DNA of 64,000 nucleotides from Paenibacillus pabuli (GTDB lineage Bacteria; Bacillota; Bacilli; Paenibacillales; Paenibacillaceae): NCBI RefSeq assembly GCF_023101145.1, contig NZ_CP073714.1, forward strand, positions 4,030,001-4,094,000. The letters run 5' to 3'. The notes under the pieces are model-generated. The model had not been told where the DNA came from. It searched no databases and saw only the letters and a program-made list of their open reading frames with translations. Position numbers and translations under genes: made by a program. Below, piece after piece: positions 33,837 through 42,315 of this stretch. Numbering within the stretch: position 1 is the first letter of the stretch; each line of letters begins with the position of its first letter.

Positions 33837-35228
33837 ATGCAATCCGGACGGAATGAAACGAAAACCAGACAGGTATACTCGTGGATTAGAGACCGAATTA
33901 TGCAAGGCAGTTACAGGGCAGGAACCTCTCTTCCCTCCACCCGGGAACTTGCTAAAGAACTTGGGGTCTCACGCGCCCTTATTGTGGAGGTATATGAGCA
34001 GTTAACAGCTGAAGGATTTTTGGAAGGTAAACAAGGCTCGGGAACCTTTGTAAGAGATATAGGTGCAAGCAGACCGCTGCATGTACAATCCGAAGAATTT
34101 ATTGACAGACATGAGAGTGTCCCCCCAGCTTGCGAGAATCATTTATCCTGTATTGATTTTCGTCCCAGCTTTCCTGCGCTCGAGCATGTCCCCCTACAGA
34201 AGTGGAAAAGAGTTGCACTGGATGTGTATCATGATCTTCCTCCTTCTATGCTTGGATACCCGGAGGATATGGCTGGCGATATTGAGCTTCGACAAGCCAT
34301 TTGTGAGCATCTTTTGCATATCAAAGGCCTTCACTGTCAGCCATCGCAAATTATTATTACGGCTGGCGCAACCCAGGCTTTTTCGATACTCGGCAAGCTT
34401 TTATTAACGCCTGGTGAACTGATTGCCATGGAAGACCCAACGGCAACATTTATTCATAATCTTTTCGCTGAAACGAGTGCCAGGATTATACCTGTGCCCG
34501 TCGATGCCGATGGTTTATGTGTAGAGCAGCTGCCAACCGATGTAAAGCCCAAATGCATCTTTGTAACACCTTCTCATCAATTTCCATTTGGGAGCATTCT
34601 GTCGATCAGCAGGCGCCTCCAATTACTTGAATACGCTCGAAGCACAGGTGCCTACATTATAGAGGATGATTATGACAGCGAGTTCCGTTATGGAGGAATG
34701 CCTGTTCATGCCTTGCGAGAGCTTGATGCAGAGCGGGTAATCTACGTAGGAACGTTTAGTAAAAACATGTTCCCTGCACTAAGGCTCGGTTATATTGTGG
34801 CCCCGCAAGAGTTGGTAGAATCGATTGTGCAGCTCAAACGTACGACCGATATGCAGTGTCCTGTCTTATCGCAAATCACATTGGCCCGATTTATGAAGGA
34901 AGGGCATCTGAAACGTCATATTTTGCGAATGAAACGAATTTATCATAAACGAAGAACTCACCTGATTCATGAGTTGACGGATACGTTCGGAGAAAAGGTT
35001 CAAATATCGGGTGATGCTGCGGGTTTGCATCTGATTGCAACTTGGCCAGGACGAAACGCCGATCTTTTGACTGCAATGGAGCTTGAGGAGCATCGTATCA
35101 AAATCTACCCGGCCGAGCGATACACGATTCGCAAGAATCAGTACAATGACAGCCTTATCATGGGGTTTGGCAATGTGAACGAGGCTCAGATTTCCGAAGG
35201 AATTCAAGCTCTTGCGCGATTTATATAA
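33837..35228 (+). CDS. MocR/PdxR-type GntR regulator with aminotransferase domain
   Basis: This 463-residue fusion has a GntR winged helix-turn-helix at about 10-75 (SLPSTRELAKELGVSRALIVEVYEQL) and a fold-type I aminotransferase domain from about 105. AGATQAFSIL, EDDYDSEFRY and the PLP-binding lysine in GTFSKNMFPALRLGY near residue 310 are present. Such proteins sense PLP or amino-compound adducts. The start ATG 33837 lies eight bases after AAAGGAG. It faces the CynX-like MFS gene and probably regulates it. Confidence 0.93.
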   Translation: MQSGRNETKTRQVYSWIRDRIMQGSYRAGTSLPSTRELAKELGVSRALIVEVYEQLTAEGFLEGKQGSGTFVRDIGASRPLHVQSEEFIDRHESVPPACENHLSCIDFRPSFPALEHVPLQKWKRVALDVYHDLPPSMLGYPEDMAGDIELRQAICEHLLHIKGLHCQPSQIIITAGATQAFSILGKLLLTPGELIAMEDPTATFIHNLFAETSARIIPVPVDADGLCVEQLPTDVKPKCIFVTPSHQFPFGSILSISRRLQLLEYARSTGAYIIEDDYDSEFRYGGMPVHALRELDAERVIYVGTFSKNMFPALRLGYIVAPQELVESIVQLKRTTDMQCPVLSQITLARFMKEGHLKRHILRMKRIYHKRRTHLIHELTDTFGEKVQISGDAAGLHLIATWPGRNADLLTAMELEEHRIKIYPAERYTIRKNQYNDSLIMGFGNVNEAQISEGIQALARFI

Positions 35229-35276
35229 TACAGTAAGCCGTTATTTCAGCTCAGACGATCTGAAATTGCAAGCAAA

Positions 35277-35300
35277 AAGGAAGGGCAACTGCCCTTCCTT
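35277..35300. terminator. Bidirectional terminator
   Basis: AAGGAAGGGCA-AC-TGCCCTTCCTT, with A-run and T-rich flanks, lies between convergent genes. Confidence 0.8.
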
Positions 35301-35325
35301 ATTTAACATTCATTTCATTGTACAA

Positions 35326-35751
35326 TCAGATGACTCCTTCATCGAAATAGGATACCTGCACATTTTTTCGGACGATTTCTTGCAGACTTTCCTCATAAAA
35401 TGGCATCAGCGCATCCGCTGCTTCAAGAGGAATCCAGGCTATTTGTCTGATCTCATCAGGTCTTGAAATGACTTCAACTCCACTCAATATACATGCTCTA
35501 AAAGTTACACATATGCCATGTTCCGAACAATCCTTCTTCATATACTCATTAATAGCTACGACTCCTCGGAGCTGTACATGTAAACCTGTTTCTTCACACA
35601 CTTCACGAATGGCAGCGGCTTCTAACGTTTCATGAGGTTCAACTTTACCACCCGGAAGAGTCCATGTCTCTGAACCTGTATTTTGAACCATTAATAGATG
35701 TGAATCATTCGCATCGGTAATCAATGAATAGACGGTGTATACTCTGTTCAT
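35326..35751 (-). CDS. Nudix hydrolase
   Basis: This 141-residue protein has a complete Nudix box, GGKVEPHETLEAAAIREVCEETGL split as G-X5-E-X7-REVCEETGL, at about 34-57. It therefore hydrolyses a nucleoside diphosphate linked to another moiety with Mg2+ as cofactor. Specificity cannot be told. Its start is 13 bases after the DMT transporter stop, and AGAAAGGATT gives a site, so the two are cotranscribed. Confidence 0.92.
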   Translation of the reverse strand: MNRVYTVYSLITDANDSHLLMVQNTGSETWTLPGGKVEPHETLEAAAIREVCEETGLHVQLRGVVAINEYMKKDCSEHGICVTFRACILSGVEVISRPDEIRQIAWIPLEAADALMPFYEESLQEIVRKNVQVSYFDEGVI

Positions 35752-35764
35752 CCTATAATCCTTT

Positions 35765-36598
35765 CTAGGTGCTTACGATAATGACCCCGAGAAGAATAAT
35801 GGCAATGCCCGCCCATTGACTCTTCGTCAGTTTTTCTTTCAAAATCCAGCCAGCCATAAGTATAGTAACGACACTATATAATGAAGTAAGGGCAGTTGTG
35901 CTTGTGGTATAATCAACGGTTTGTCCCATATTAAAAGAGAGCAAAGCTCCTGAATCCAGCAGTGCAGCTGCAACGAGAATCAAACCGGTAGACAGGTTTA
36001 TGCGTGGGAGTTGAATTTTTTTAACCCGTACAAGTATAAACGCACAAAAAAACTGTATGATCCGTGTGACGAGTACAGGAAGAATTACACCCAGATGAGG
36101 AGTAATGTATCCGATCGCCCAAAAATAAAAACCGATGCAGATTGAGGCGATAATGGCCTCGGGTATGCCCGATAACGTCACTTGTTGTCCGATGCTTTTG
36201 CTTGATCTTGTAACCGTCAACACACCAATAACCAGCAGCAGGACACCGATAATCGAATTGATCGGCAACCGCTCACCGCCAATAAAAGCGAGAATAGCAG
36301 TCACCACTGCAAATCCCGAGCCGATTGGAGAAACGATGGAGAGGGTCCCCTTTTCAAAAGCTCGATATAACAATAATGTACCTGCAAAGTTGACTACACT
36401 GATGCCGGCTATTCCAACCCATACCATTGGGTTTTGGTCAATATGAGGTGATTGCGTAAGTACATACCCTCCAAGCAAAAGTGAGGCAATGAGCTGAATC
36501 CCCAACAAGGCAGGCAAAGTTTGAAGCTTTCTAGTCGCCTGGGTAACCACAAAGTCCGATAGACCAAAACAAAGTGCTGCAATCAGGCCAAATATCAT
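35765..36598 (-). CDS. DMT superfamily (EamA) transporter
   Basis: This 277-residue membrane protein consists of two EamA repeats of about five helices each. The first has GIAGISVVNFAGTLLLYRAFEKGTLSIVSPIGSGFAV; the second ends with LTSLYSVVTILMAGWILKEKLTKSQWAGIAIILLGVI. The start ATG 36598 follows TTGGAGGATAAACGT; the in-frame TTG at 36613 is inside that site. The substrate is unknown. It is upstream of the Nudix gene in a two-gene operon. Confidence 0.9.
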   Translation of the reverse strand: MIFGLIAALCFGLSDFVVTQATRKLQTLPALLGIQLIASLLLGGYVLTQSPHIDQNPMVWVGIAGISVVNFAGTLLLYRAFEKGTLSIVSPIGSGFAVVTAILAFIGGERLPINSIIGVLLLVIGVLTVTRSSKSIGQQVTLSGIPEAIIASICIGFYFWAIGYITPHLGVILPVLVTRIIQFFCAFILVRVKKIQLPRINLSTGLILVAAALLDSGALLSFNMGQTVDYTTSTTALTSLYSVVTILMAGWILKEKLTKSQWAGIAIILLGVIIVST

Positions 36599-36651
36599 AC
36601 GTTTATCCTCCAAATTTCGCTTTCTGCCAATGCACCCGAGTTATTTATGAT

Positions 36652-37620
36652 TTAAGATGACGACACAGAATTCTGGTCGCAGCCCTCATTTTGCTCCAGC
36701 TTATTTTTACGGTTCAAAGTCCTCTTTTCCCCATATTTGTATAACAATATAAAGCTGAACATAAACATACTTGCAAAAAGTGTGACAAGAGGTAAACTCC
36801 ACACTTTTTCTTCGGGAAACACAAAGGTTAGTAGCGGTATAGCGTACAAGGCAGGAATTCGAGCATGAAAAAGGCGTGATATCACAACGACTAAAATCAT
36901 ATCGATGAACGCAGCCAGCACCTGCGAATCCACCTGTATAAAAATGAGAGTGCCAACGGCAGCAGATAGCGTTAGGGTAAATCCTTGCTTAAACGCCATT
37001 TTTGCTGTGTAGATCGGCTTTTGGAGCGATTCGTAAACGACAACAAAAATAGGTGGAATCACTGCCATGTGTTCATAACCCAGTAACCAGCAAATACTGA
37101 GCCAGCATAATGAGATAACTAGGAAGATCACCATATATTTGTATTGGATCATCGACTTCGCTGCGAGATTTTTATGAAGCTGAAACACGACAACTCCGGC
37201 CATTAAGGTCAGTGTGAATGCAAAGACAATCGATACAAATGACCAATCCTCTGTATGAATGGCGAGTGGTAATAGACCTGTAGCAATGGCGGGTGCAAGA
37301 TTCGAGCGAATTAATCTCAGAAACAACATCATTATGAATAGAGTAAGTATTACCTTTATCGCATAATTGATTTGGAACTGATTCATGGCCAGACCGATCG
37401 CAGCTGTCACAGTCGGTGCAGTGAAAATGACGGAAGGACGTCTGATCCACCCTGGTTCTCTGTATACCCACATGGCTATAGCCATCGCTGCAACCTCTGG
37501 TAAAATGATCTCTGCATGTTGTAACCATACGGATAAACTAACCATTAATAGAATAAATGATATCGCAAGAACGTAAGGCAGCTTGCCTATGTTGTTCGTT
37601 GCGGGATCTTCTGCATTCAT
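36652..37620 (-). CDS. Polytopic membrane protein, HPP-like
   Basis: This 322-residue protein has about nine to ten hydrophobic segments arranged as two similar halves. Patterns such as PEVAAMAIAMWVYREPGWIRRPS and LPLAIHTEDWSF recall HPP-family proteins, whose members include a nitrite transporter of chloroplasts. The start ATG 37620 follows AAAGGGGCGCAT; the open frame reaches 37701. The C-terminal tail is charged and probably cytoplasmic. Family assignment is tentative. Confidence 0.6.
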   Translation of the reverse strand: MNAEDPATNNIGKLPYVLAISFILLMVSLSVWLQHAEIILPEVAAMAIAMWVYREPGWIRRPSVIFTAPTVTAAIGLAMNQFQINYAIKVILTLFIMMLFLRLIRSNLAPAIATGLLPLAIHTEDWSFVSIVFAFTLTLMAGVVVFQLHKNLAAKSMIQYKYMVIFLVISLCWLSICWLLGYEHMAVIPPIFVVVYESLQKPIYTAKMAFKQGFTLTLSAAVGTLIFIQVDSQVLAAFIDMILVVVISRLFHARIPALYAIPLLTFVFPEEKVWSLPLVTLFASMFMFSFILLYKYGEKRTLNRKNKLEQNEGCDQNSVSSS

Positions 37621-37683
37621 ATGCGCCCCTTTCATTCCAACTTCAAACGATTGCTGCTGTTGGATCATCATAGCTATGATTAA

Positions 37684-37697
37684 TGTACAGTTGTACA
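37684..37697. promoter_or_regulatory. TGTACA-GT-TGTACA site
   Basis: Two TGTACA palindromes are spaced by two bases, about 65 bases upstream of the HPP-like gene. It is a candidate operator without a known regulator. Confidence 0.4.
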
Positions 37698-37803
37698 GCA
37701 TGCTGTTAGATTTATGCTAACATGAACATTTTGAATGTTTTAAGTACCACTGTATGCATTTTTTTGCATACCAATTTTGAAGCTCTCATAAACATTGTGA
37801 CGA

Positions 37804-37864
37804 TAAAATAAAAAAGTCGCTAAAATAGCGACTTTCCATGTGAATATGTTCTTGTCCCCCGACA
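37804..37864. repeat. Dispersed repeat family 1, copy F (hairpin form)
   Basis: AAGTCGCTA-AAA-TAGCGACTT (9-bp stem) is followed by the core ATGTTCTTGTCCCCCGACA, one base off the 19-mer. It has the same two-part form as copy A and lies after the methyltransferase gene. Confidence 0.75.
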
Positions 37865-37935
37865 CTTGTCCCTCAATATATCCCTCTAACCTTAGGCTAA
37901 AATTTCATTTCCCAATGCTATCGTTTCCCGTTAAG

Positions 37936-38718
37936 TCAGCAAATTTTGATAGCGACCCACACCGTCCAAGAGTCTTTTTCAACGATCGGAAAATAAGATT
38001 CATCCATTTTACTTTCAATATAAAATACGAGTTCCTTAAGCTCATTATCCGTTAACTCGTGTAAGATTGAACGACCTGTTCTTCCTTGAAGATCTTGTCG
38101 TATTGCTTCTACATCATTGTAGATACGTCTTTTTTCCCAAATTTGACTTTCGCTAAACAATCTAAACCCATTAGCTTCAAGTGCATTTCTTACCTTTAAA
38201 GAATCATAGCGGCGCGCTATTTCTTTATGAACTAAATTAGGGTATTTTTCAAAAAAATATCCTCTTAGATGGCTTTCGTTTCCTGGCATCAAGCAATCTT
38301 TGGGTGTTCGATCTTGAACTATTAAGATGCCGTTATTCTTTAATATGCGATTCGCTTCCTTGAAACACTTATTCAGATCATCTAGATGGTGTATTAGTGC
38401 TCTCTCTAAAATAATATCGTATTCAGTTTTATGCAGTTTCGTATCATAAGCATCACCATGTACAAACTCAACATTGTCGTAATTTATACAGTTCTGAGTA
38501 GCTCCCTTTATCATTTCCAAAGAAAAGTCCACACCTGTAATGTGTGATGCCCCCATATTTGCAAAGGCCTTTGTATAAATGCCTCCGCCGCAACCGATAT
38601 CAACAACTTGTTTACCAATAACTTCAACATTATTTTGGATTAAAGAAACCCATGATTCATCAGCATTCCTAGTTGTATAGGTCATTCTGTTGTTTTCTTC
38701 GTGAAAGTTAATAGGCAT
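37936..38718 (-). CDS. Class I SAM-dependent methyltransferase
   Basis: This 260-residue protein has motif I VVDIGCGGGIYTKAFA at about 38-53, motif II around ITGVDFSLEMI, VEFVHGDAYDT and motif III DIILERALIHHLDD. The C-terminal half has a helical cap that probably binds the substrate. The substrate is unknown. The start ATG lies at 38718. A GTTTCA-N5-TGAAAC palindrome lies 20 bases upstream, so it may be repressed by an unlinked or autogenous regulator. Confidence 0.9.
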   Translation of the reverse strand: MPINFHEENNRMTYTTRNADESWVSLIQNNVEVIGKQVVDIGCGGGIYTKAFANMGASHITGVDFSLEMIKGATQNCINYDNVEFVHGDAYDTKLHKTEYDIILERALIHHLDDLNKCFKEANRILKNNGILIVQDRTPKDCLMPGNESHLRGYFFEKYPNLVHKEIARRYDSLKVRNALEANGFRLFSESQIWEKRRIYNDVEAIRQDLQGRTGRSILHELTDNELKELVFYIESKMDESYFPIVEKDSWTVWVAIKIC

Positions 38719-38737
38719 TATAACACTCCATTCACTT

Positions 38738-38754
38738 GTTTCATTTAGTGAAAC
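38738..38754. promoter_or_regulatory. GTTTCATTTAGTGAAAC palindrome
   Basis: Perfect 6-bp arms with five bases between them lie directly upstream of the methyltransferase start. Confidence 0.5.
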
Positions 38755-38867
38755 ACAGTTTCATTAAATCACAAATAAATCATATCATAAAATAAAAGGG
38801 CGTATCTGACAACTTCATTAAAGATTTCGGAAAACTGTCTCGACAAAAATAATAATCCTTAACCTTA

Positions 38868-39140
38868 ACCATATAAAGCCCTGTTTTGAGATGCGAGACG
38901 AAACTCTCCTTAGAGGCATTGTTATATCAATTTCCTCGGCGAGACATGCTGATTCGGGCGCCAACCTTTGGCAGCATGTCGTGGTAGCATGAAACGTGTT
39001 ACTTACACCCCTTTTCGCTGTGAACGACCAGTCCGGTCACGTTTTTTTGCTTCGCAAACGCTTTGCTGAATGTGCGGAGCTCAAGATCATTGTCGTTACG
39101 TTCGTTAACGCTATTCCCTATTCGACCAAGTTTTTTAAAA
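38868..39140 (-). mobile_element. IS3-family transposase (orfB) fragment
   Basis: The minus strand reads, across a stop codon and several substitutions, RTFSKAFAKQKNVTGLVVHSEKG, then YHDMLPKVGARISMSRRGN, then NASKESFVSHLKT. This is the DDE-integrase core of an IS3 (IS150-like) OrfB. The second acidic residue (HSD) is now HSE, and both ends are missing. Dead remnant. It accounts for most of the gap 38755-39248. Confidence 0.8.
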
Positions 39141-39248
39141 ATACTTCATTTTAGCGAGCGTCATCAAATGTTTTGCATTTCTCTGCCACATGTATTATTG
39201 TTTTTATATTGACAAATTTGCAGGTCTATATAAGGAGGTTAACACGCT

Positions 39249-39833
39249 ATGTCCCCCCGTACCAAAGAACAAAATGAGCTTATACGCTTACAGCGTAGAG
39301 AACAGATCTTGGATGTTGCTGCGCGCTCCTACTTTCGCACGGGAGGAAGCTTTGATATTCGTGACGTTGCCCGCGAGGCTGGGCTTGGTTATGGCACGGT
39401 GTACCATTATTACCCTAACCGGCATTTATTAATAGAAGATGTGTTGTGCAGCGGCTTTGAAAGATGCGAGCAAGTTATCTCAGAATGGGCAAACATTAGT
39501 GGTAGCCAACCAGATGATAGGCAGCTGTTGGCCTATTGCAAAGCGCTACTCCAGCTGTGGCAATCAGACGCCCGTGCATTTCTAGTCTATAAAATGGCAG
39601 CGGAACATTATGCAGGCCTGCCTGAGAAAGATCGCTACCACGCCAAGAGTCGATTTATGGAACGGCTGTACGTTCCTCTTCAAACGATTACCCACTGCGA
39701 AGACGATAGCATTGACCATATGCTTGCTGTGCTGGTCGGCTGCTGTGGACTGTACTATTATGCAGGCCATTCCGATCTTGACGTCGATCGAATTGCCCAT
39801 CTCGCCATGCAGGCTATAACAAAGGAGTACTGA
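39249..39833 (+). CDS. TetR family regulator upstream of map
   Basis: This 194-residue regulator has a helix-turn-helix near FDIRDVAREAGLGYGTVYHYYPNR and a C-terminal ligand domain with FLVYKMAAEHYAGLPEKDRY. The ATG at 39249 follows ATAAGGAGGTTAACACGCT. Its stop is seven bases before the methionine aminopeptidase start, so both are on one transcript. It probably controls its own operon. Confidence 0.92.
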   Translation: MSPRTKEQNELIRLQRREQILDVAARSYFRTGGSFDIRDVAREAGLGYGTVYHYYPNRHLLIEDVLCSGFERCEQVISEWANISGSQPDDRQLLAYCKALLQLWQSDARAFLVYKMAAEHYAGLPEKDRYHAKSRFMERLYVPLQTITHCEDDSIDHMLAVLVGCCGLYYYAGHSDLDVDRIAHLAMQAITKEY

Positions 39834-39840
39834 TACGAAC

Positions 39841-40587
39841 ATGGTCATTTTAAAAAGCAAGTATGAAATTGAGGCAATTCGGAAGGCATGCCAAGTGGTG
39901 GCTGAATGCCATCGTACAATCGCGCCGCTTATTAAACCGGGGATTACCACCAAAGAGATTGATCGCATTTTTGAGGACATTATGTTGAAGCACGGCGCAA
40001 AGGCATACCAGAAAGGCTATAAGGGCTATCCATATGCAATCTGTGCCTCCCCCAACGATGTGATCGCGCATGGCTTTCCAAGCAATAAGCCACTTGAGAA
40101 CGGCGATATCGTGACGATTGACACGGTCGCTGAGCTCGATGGCTGGCTCGGCGATTCGGCCTGGAGTTACGCAGTCGGTCAGATCTCGCCTACCGCCGAG
40201 AATTTGATGCGTGTCACAAAGGAATGTCTGGACCTCGGCATCGCTCAAGCACAAGTAGGCAATCGGCTCGGCGACGTGACAAGCGCGATTCAGCGGCATG
40301 CCGAGTCGCACGGCTTCGGCGTCGTGAGAGACCTTCTCGCCCATGGCATCGGCCGGGACCTGCACGAGGAGCCGACTTATATGCATGTCGGTAAACCAGG
40401 AAAAGGCCTCCGTATCAAGGAAGGTATGGTGTTCACCATTGAGCCCATGATCACCGAAGGCACTTACTTCATGACAATGGATCCGGACGGCTGGACTGCA
40501 CGGACAATGGACAACAAGCTTGCCGCTCAATACGAGCATACGATCGCTATTACGGCTGAAGGTCCACAAATTTTGACGGTGCAATAG
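39841..40587 (+). CDS. map: Type I methionine aminopeptidase (accessory copy)
   Basis: This 248-residue enzyme removes the initiator methionine from nascent proteins. The metal ligands are visible: Asp in TIDTVAELDGWLGDSAW (two, eleven residues apart), His in LLAHGIGRDLHEEP, Glu in TIEPMI and Glu in YEHTIAI. The substrate-pocket His is in DVIAHGFP. The normal map gene of Bacillales sits in the ribosomal protein cluster, so this TetR-linked gene is probably a second copy. Coupling to a ligand-sensing repressor suggests a spare target enzyme made under inhibitor stress; that is inference. Confidence 0.9.
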   Translation: MVILKSKYEIEAIRKACQVVAECHRTIAPLIKPGITTKEIDRIFEDIMLKHGAKAYQKGYKGYPYAICASPNDVIAHGFPSNKPLENGDIVTIDTVAELDGWLGDSAWSYAVGQISPTAENLMRVTKECLDLGIAQAQVGNRLGDVTSAIQRHAESHGFGVVRDLLAHGIGRDLHEEPTYMHVGKPGKGLRIKEGMVFTIEPMITEGTYFMTMDPDGWTARTMDNKLAAQYEHTIAITAEGPQILTVQ

Positions 40588-40590
40588 AAC

Positions 40591-40629
40591 AAAAAGAAGT
40601 CTACCACGAAATTGGTCGACTTCTTTTTT
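40591..40629 (+). terminator. Intrinsic terminator after map
   Basis: AAAAAGAAGTC-T-ACCA pairs with TGGT-C-GACTTCTTTTTT. Confidence 0.88.
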
Positions 40630-40681
40630 CGTATTTAGCATAGTCTCTTTCTTAACTACGGACATTGATATCGTTAAACGA

Positions 40682-40710
40682 CCGTTCCCCGGTTGAATAC
40701 CGGGAAACGG
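40682..40710. other. GC-rich stem-loop
   Basis: CCGTTCCCCGG and CCGGGAAACGG form an 11-bp stem with one mismatch and a 7-nt loop. It has no T-run and its role is unknown. It sits between the map terminator and the end of marR. Confidence 0.4.
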
Positions 40711-40833
40711 CCGCAGCTTAAATTTTGTCTTTATATTACTGTCTACTTGAAAGGGTTATGACCAAAAAAGCGACTCTAATGAGATCATGGTATTAATGAA
40801 CCAATAATGTTATACCTATCTTCCTACAGAGAG

Positions 40834-41259
40834 TCATATTATGTTCCTCTCCATTTGTTGCATTAGCTTTCTTAATATCAGACGGTCTTCCTCAGAAATG
40901 GAGTAAAGCAATTTTTCTTGGTGCTCCCTCCATTTTTTATCCACTGGTTTTTCTAATTCTTTTCCTTTTTCGGTCAGATAAATACGCATGACTCGCGCAT
41001 CTTGTACATCACGTTTGCGATATATAAATCCGTTATGCTCCAGTGATTTAACCATATTTGTTACTGTTGGAGGCTCACATTTTAAGTGTTCACATAGCTG
41101 CATCTGTGTTACGCCGTCACCCAGCCAAAGACGATAAAGCAAATTATCCTGCCCTACATAAAGATTAAGTTCCCTCAATGATTCACTATAATTTCGACGG
41201 ATTTGGGAGGAAATCCGATCTAAAGACTGTCGAATGTCACAGTCTACTGCATCTGTCAT
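40834..41259 (-). CDS. MarR family regulator
   Basis: This 141-residue winged helix-turn-helix protein has VTQMQLCEHLKCEPPTVTNMVKSLEHNGFIYRKRDVQDARVMRIYLTEKG at about 48-98, a typical MarR recognition helix and wing. It has a single Cys in that region. It is preceded by a TTGACT/TACATT promoter and the palindrome at 41289, so it is probably autoregulated. No target operon is adjacent in divergent orientation. Confidence 0.9.
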   Translation of the reverse strand: MTDAVDCDIRQSLDRISSQIRRNYSESLRELNLYVGQDNLLYRLWLGDGVTQMQLCEHLKCEPPTVTNMVKSLEHNGFIYRKRDVQDARVMRIYLTEKGKELEKPVDKKWREHQEKLLYSISEEDRLILRKLMQQMERNII

Positions 41260-41288
41260 GTATGTTCCCTCCCTTTAAGCTGATTAAT

Positions 41289-41304
41289 ATTTAGTAAACT
41301 AAAT
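41289..41304. promoter_or_regulatory. MarR-type operator ATTTAGT-AA-ACTAAAT
   Basis: The 16-bp inverted repeat abuts the marR promoter (minus strand: -35 TTGACT, 18 bases, -10 TACATT). AGTCAATTGACT (41326-41337) is a second perfect palindrome that includes the -35 box. Confidence 0.65.
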
Positions 41305-41427
41305 GTATCACGACGTTATTTTAGGAGTCAATTGACTTTCAAGTTAACTCATCCCGGTGCAAAAACTTCATTTTTAGCAAATATCTCTCTTGACATCGTA
41401 CTGTATGTGACCCGGAATTTAAAAAAA

Positions 41428-41463
41428 CGGCAGGTAGACATTATTGCGTGTCCTCATCTGCCG
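41428..41463 (-). terminator. Intrinsic terminator after the reductase operon
   Basis: CGGCAG and CTGCCG enclose an inner GACAC/GTGTC-like helix. Seven T follow on the minus strand. Confidence 0.75.
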
Positions 41464-41494
41464 CTTCTTTTAGATCAGTATCAGAGTACTTATT

Positions 41495-42226
41495 TTAGGA
41501 ATTATACATTTCTCTATTTAGATTCACGATTTCTTTATGCGAAAATCCACCAGAAACCGCGATCAGCTTATCCATAACTTTGTCCCGCAGAAATGGGGCT
41601 TGTTCTTTATTTGCCTTTTGAAGTGCTTCAGTTATTTCCTCTTTGGTTAGTTCTGTGCAATATGCTGGTGTTCCTGGCTGCTGTCTCCATGAATCATTTA
41701 AATTCCCACTATCGACCGTATCGAAACCTAATTCGCTGACTATGCTCATAATTGTTTGCTTTTGCTGAATGTCATCACCGGCAATAGCTGCCGCAATGCG
41801 ATGACTGCTACCTTCCGGTGTACCCTCATGTTCTAAAGTATAGGCTAACAAATTGTTAAAAGCTTTGATAATTGATCTGTCTAATTGTTTTGTAACCCAG
41901 ACACTTTCAACCATCCCGTTCTCGATCTCATCAATTTTCACTCCCATTTGAGGATAATAATTGGAAGTGTCGACGACAATAACTTCATCCGCCGCTTTTT
42001 CAACTACACTACGAATAGTAGGTAGTGCATGAAGAGGAATAGATATGATGAGAACATCAATATTGGAAATTACATCTTCTACCGTTACAGGTGTAGCGTT
42101 AATCGGTTTCCCTTTCAATCGTTCTATATCACGAGCATCTGCAATTTTCACGTCATGGTTATTATTTACCAACTTTTTTGAAATAGATAAAGCAATGGGG
42201 CCTGCGCCAATGATTCCGAATCTCAT
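41495..42226 (-). CDS. NADP-binding oxidoreductase, F420-dependent NADP reductase family
   Basis: This 243-residue protein has the Rossmann start MRFGIIGAGPIALSISKKL, IADARD after the second strand, and VIVVDTSNYYP, as in the COG2085/F420_oxidored family. Members in F420-free Firmicutes act on other substrates. The start ATG 42226 follows TAGGAGTGAACAAA; the upstream GTG overlaps the site. It is the last gene of the monooxygenase-nitroreductase-reductase operon. Confidence 0.85.
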   Translation of the reverse strand: MRFGIIGAGPIALSISKKLVNNNHDVKIADARDIERLKGKPINATPVTVEDVISNIDVLIISIPLHALPTIRSVVEKAADEVIVVDTSNYYPQMGVKIDEIENGMVESVWVTKQLDRSIIKAFNNLLAYTLEHEGTPEGSSHRIAAAIAGDDIQQKQTIMSIVSELGFDTVDSGNLNDSWRQQPGTPAYCTELTKEEITEALQKANKEQAPFLRDKVMDKLIAVSGGFSHKEIVNLNREMYNS

Positions 42227-42315
42227 TTTGTTCACTCCTATTTAATATTAGATAATGTTGTCATTTTACCTCATACATGTCATTTTGATACTCAAAAAGG
42301 TTCCCGGTAATATGG

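Noticed and set aside
39850..40665. Long minus-strand frame opposite map
   Set aside because: It is the antisense shadow of a gene with clear metal-ligand motifs and has no protein family features.
40834..41304. MarR as regulator of the reductase operon at 41495
   Set aside because: The marR gene lies downstream of that operon on the same strand with a terminator and its own promoter between; the HxlR gene is the better candidate.
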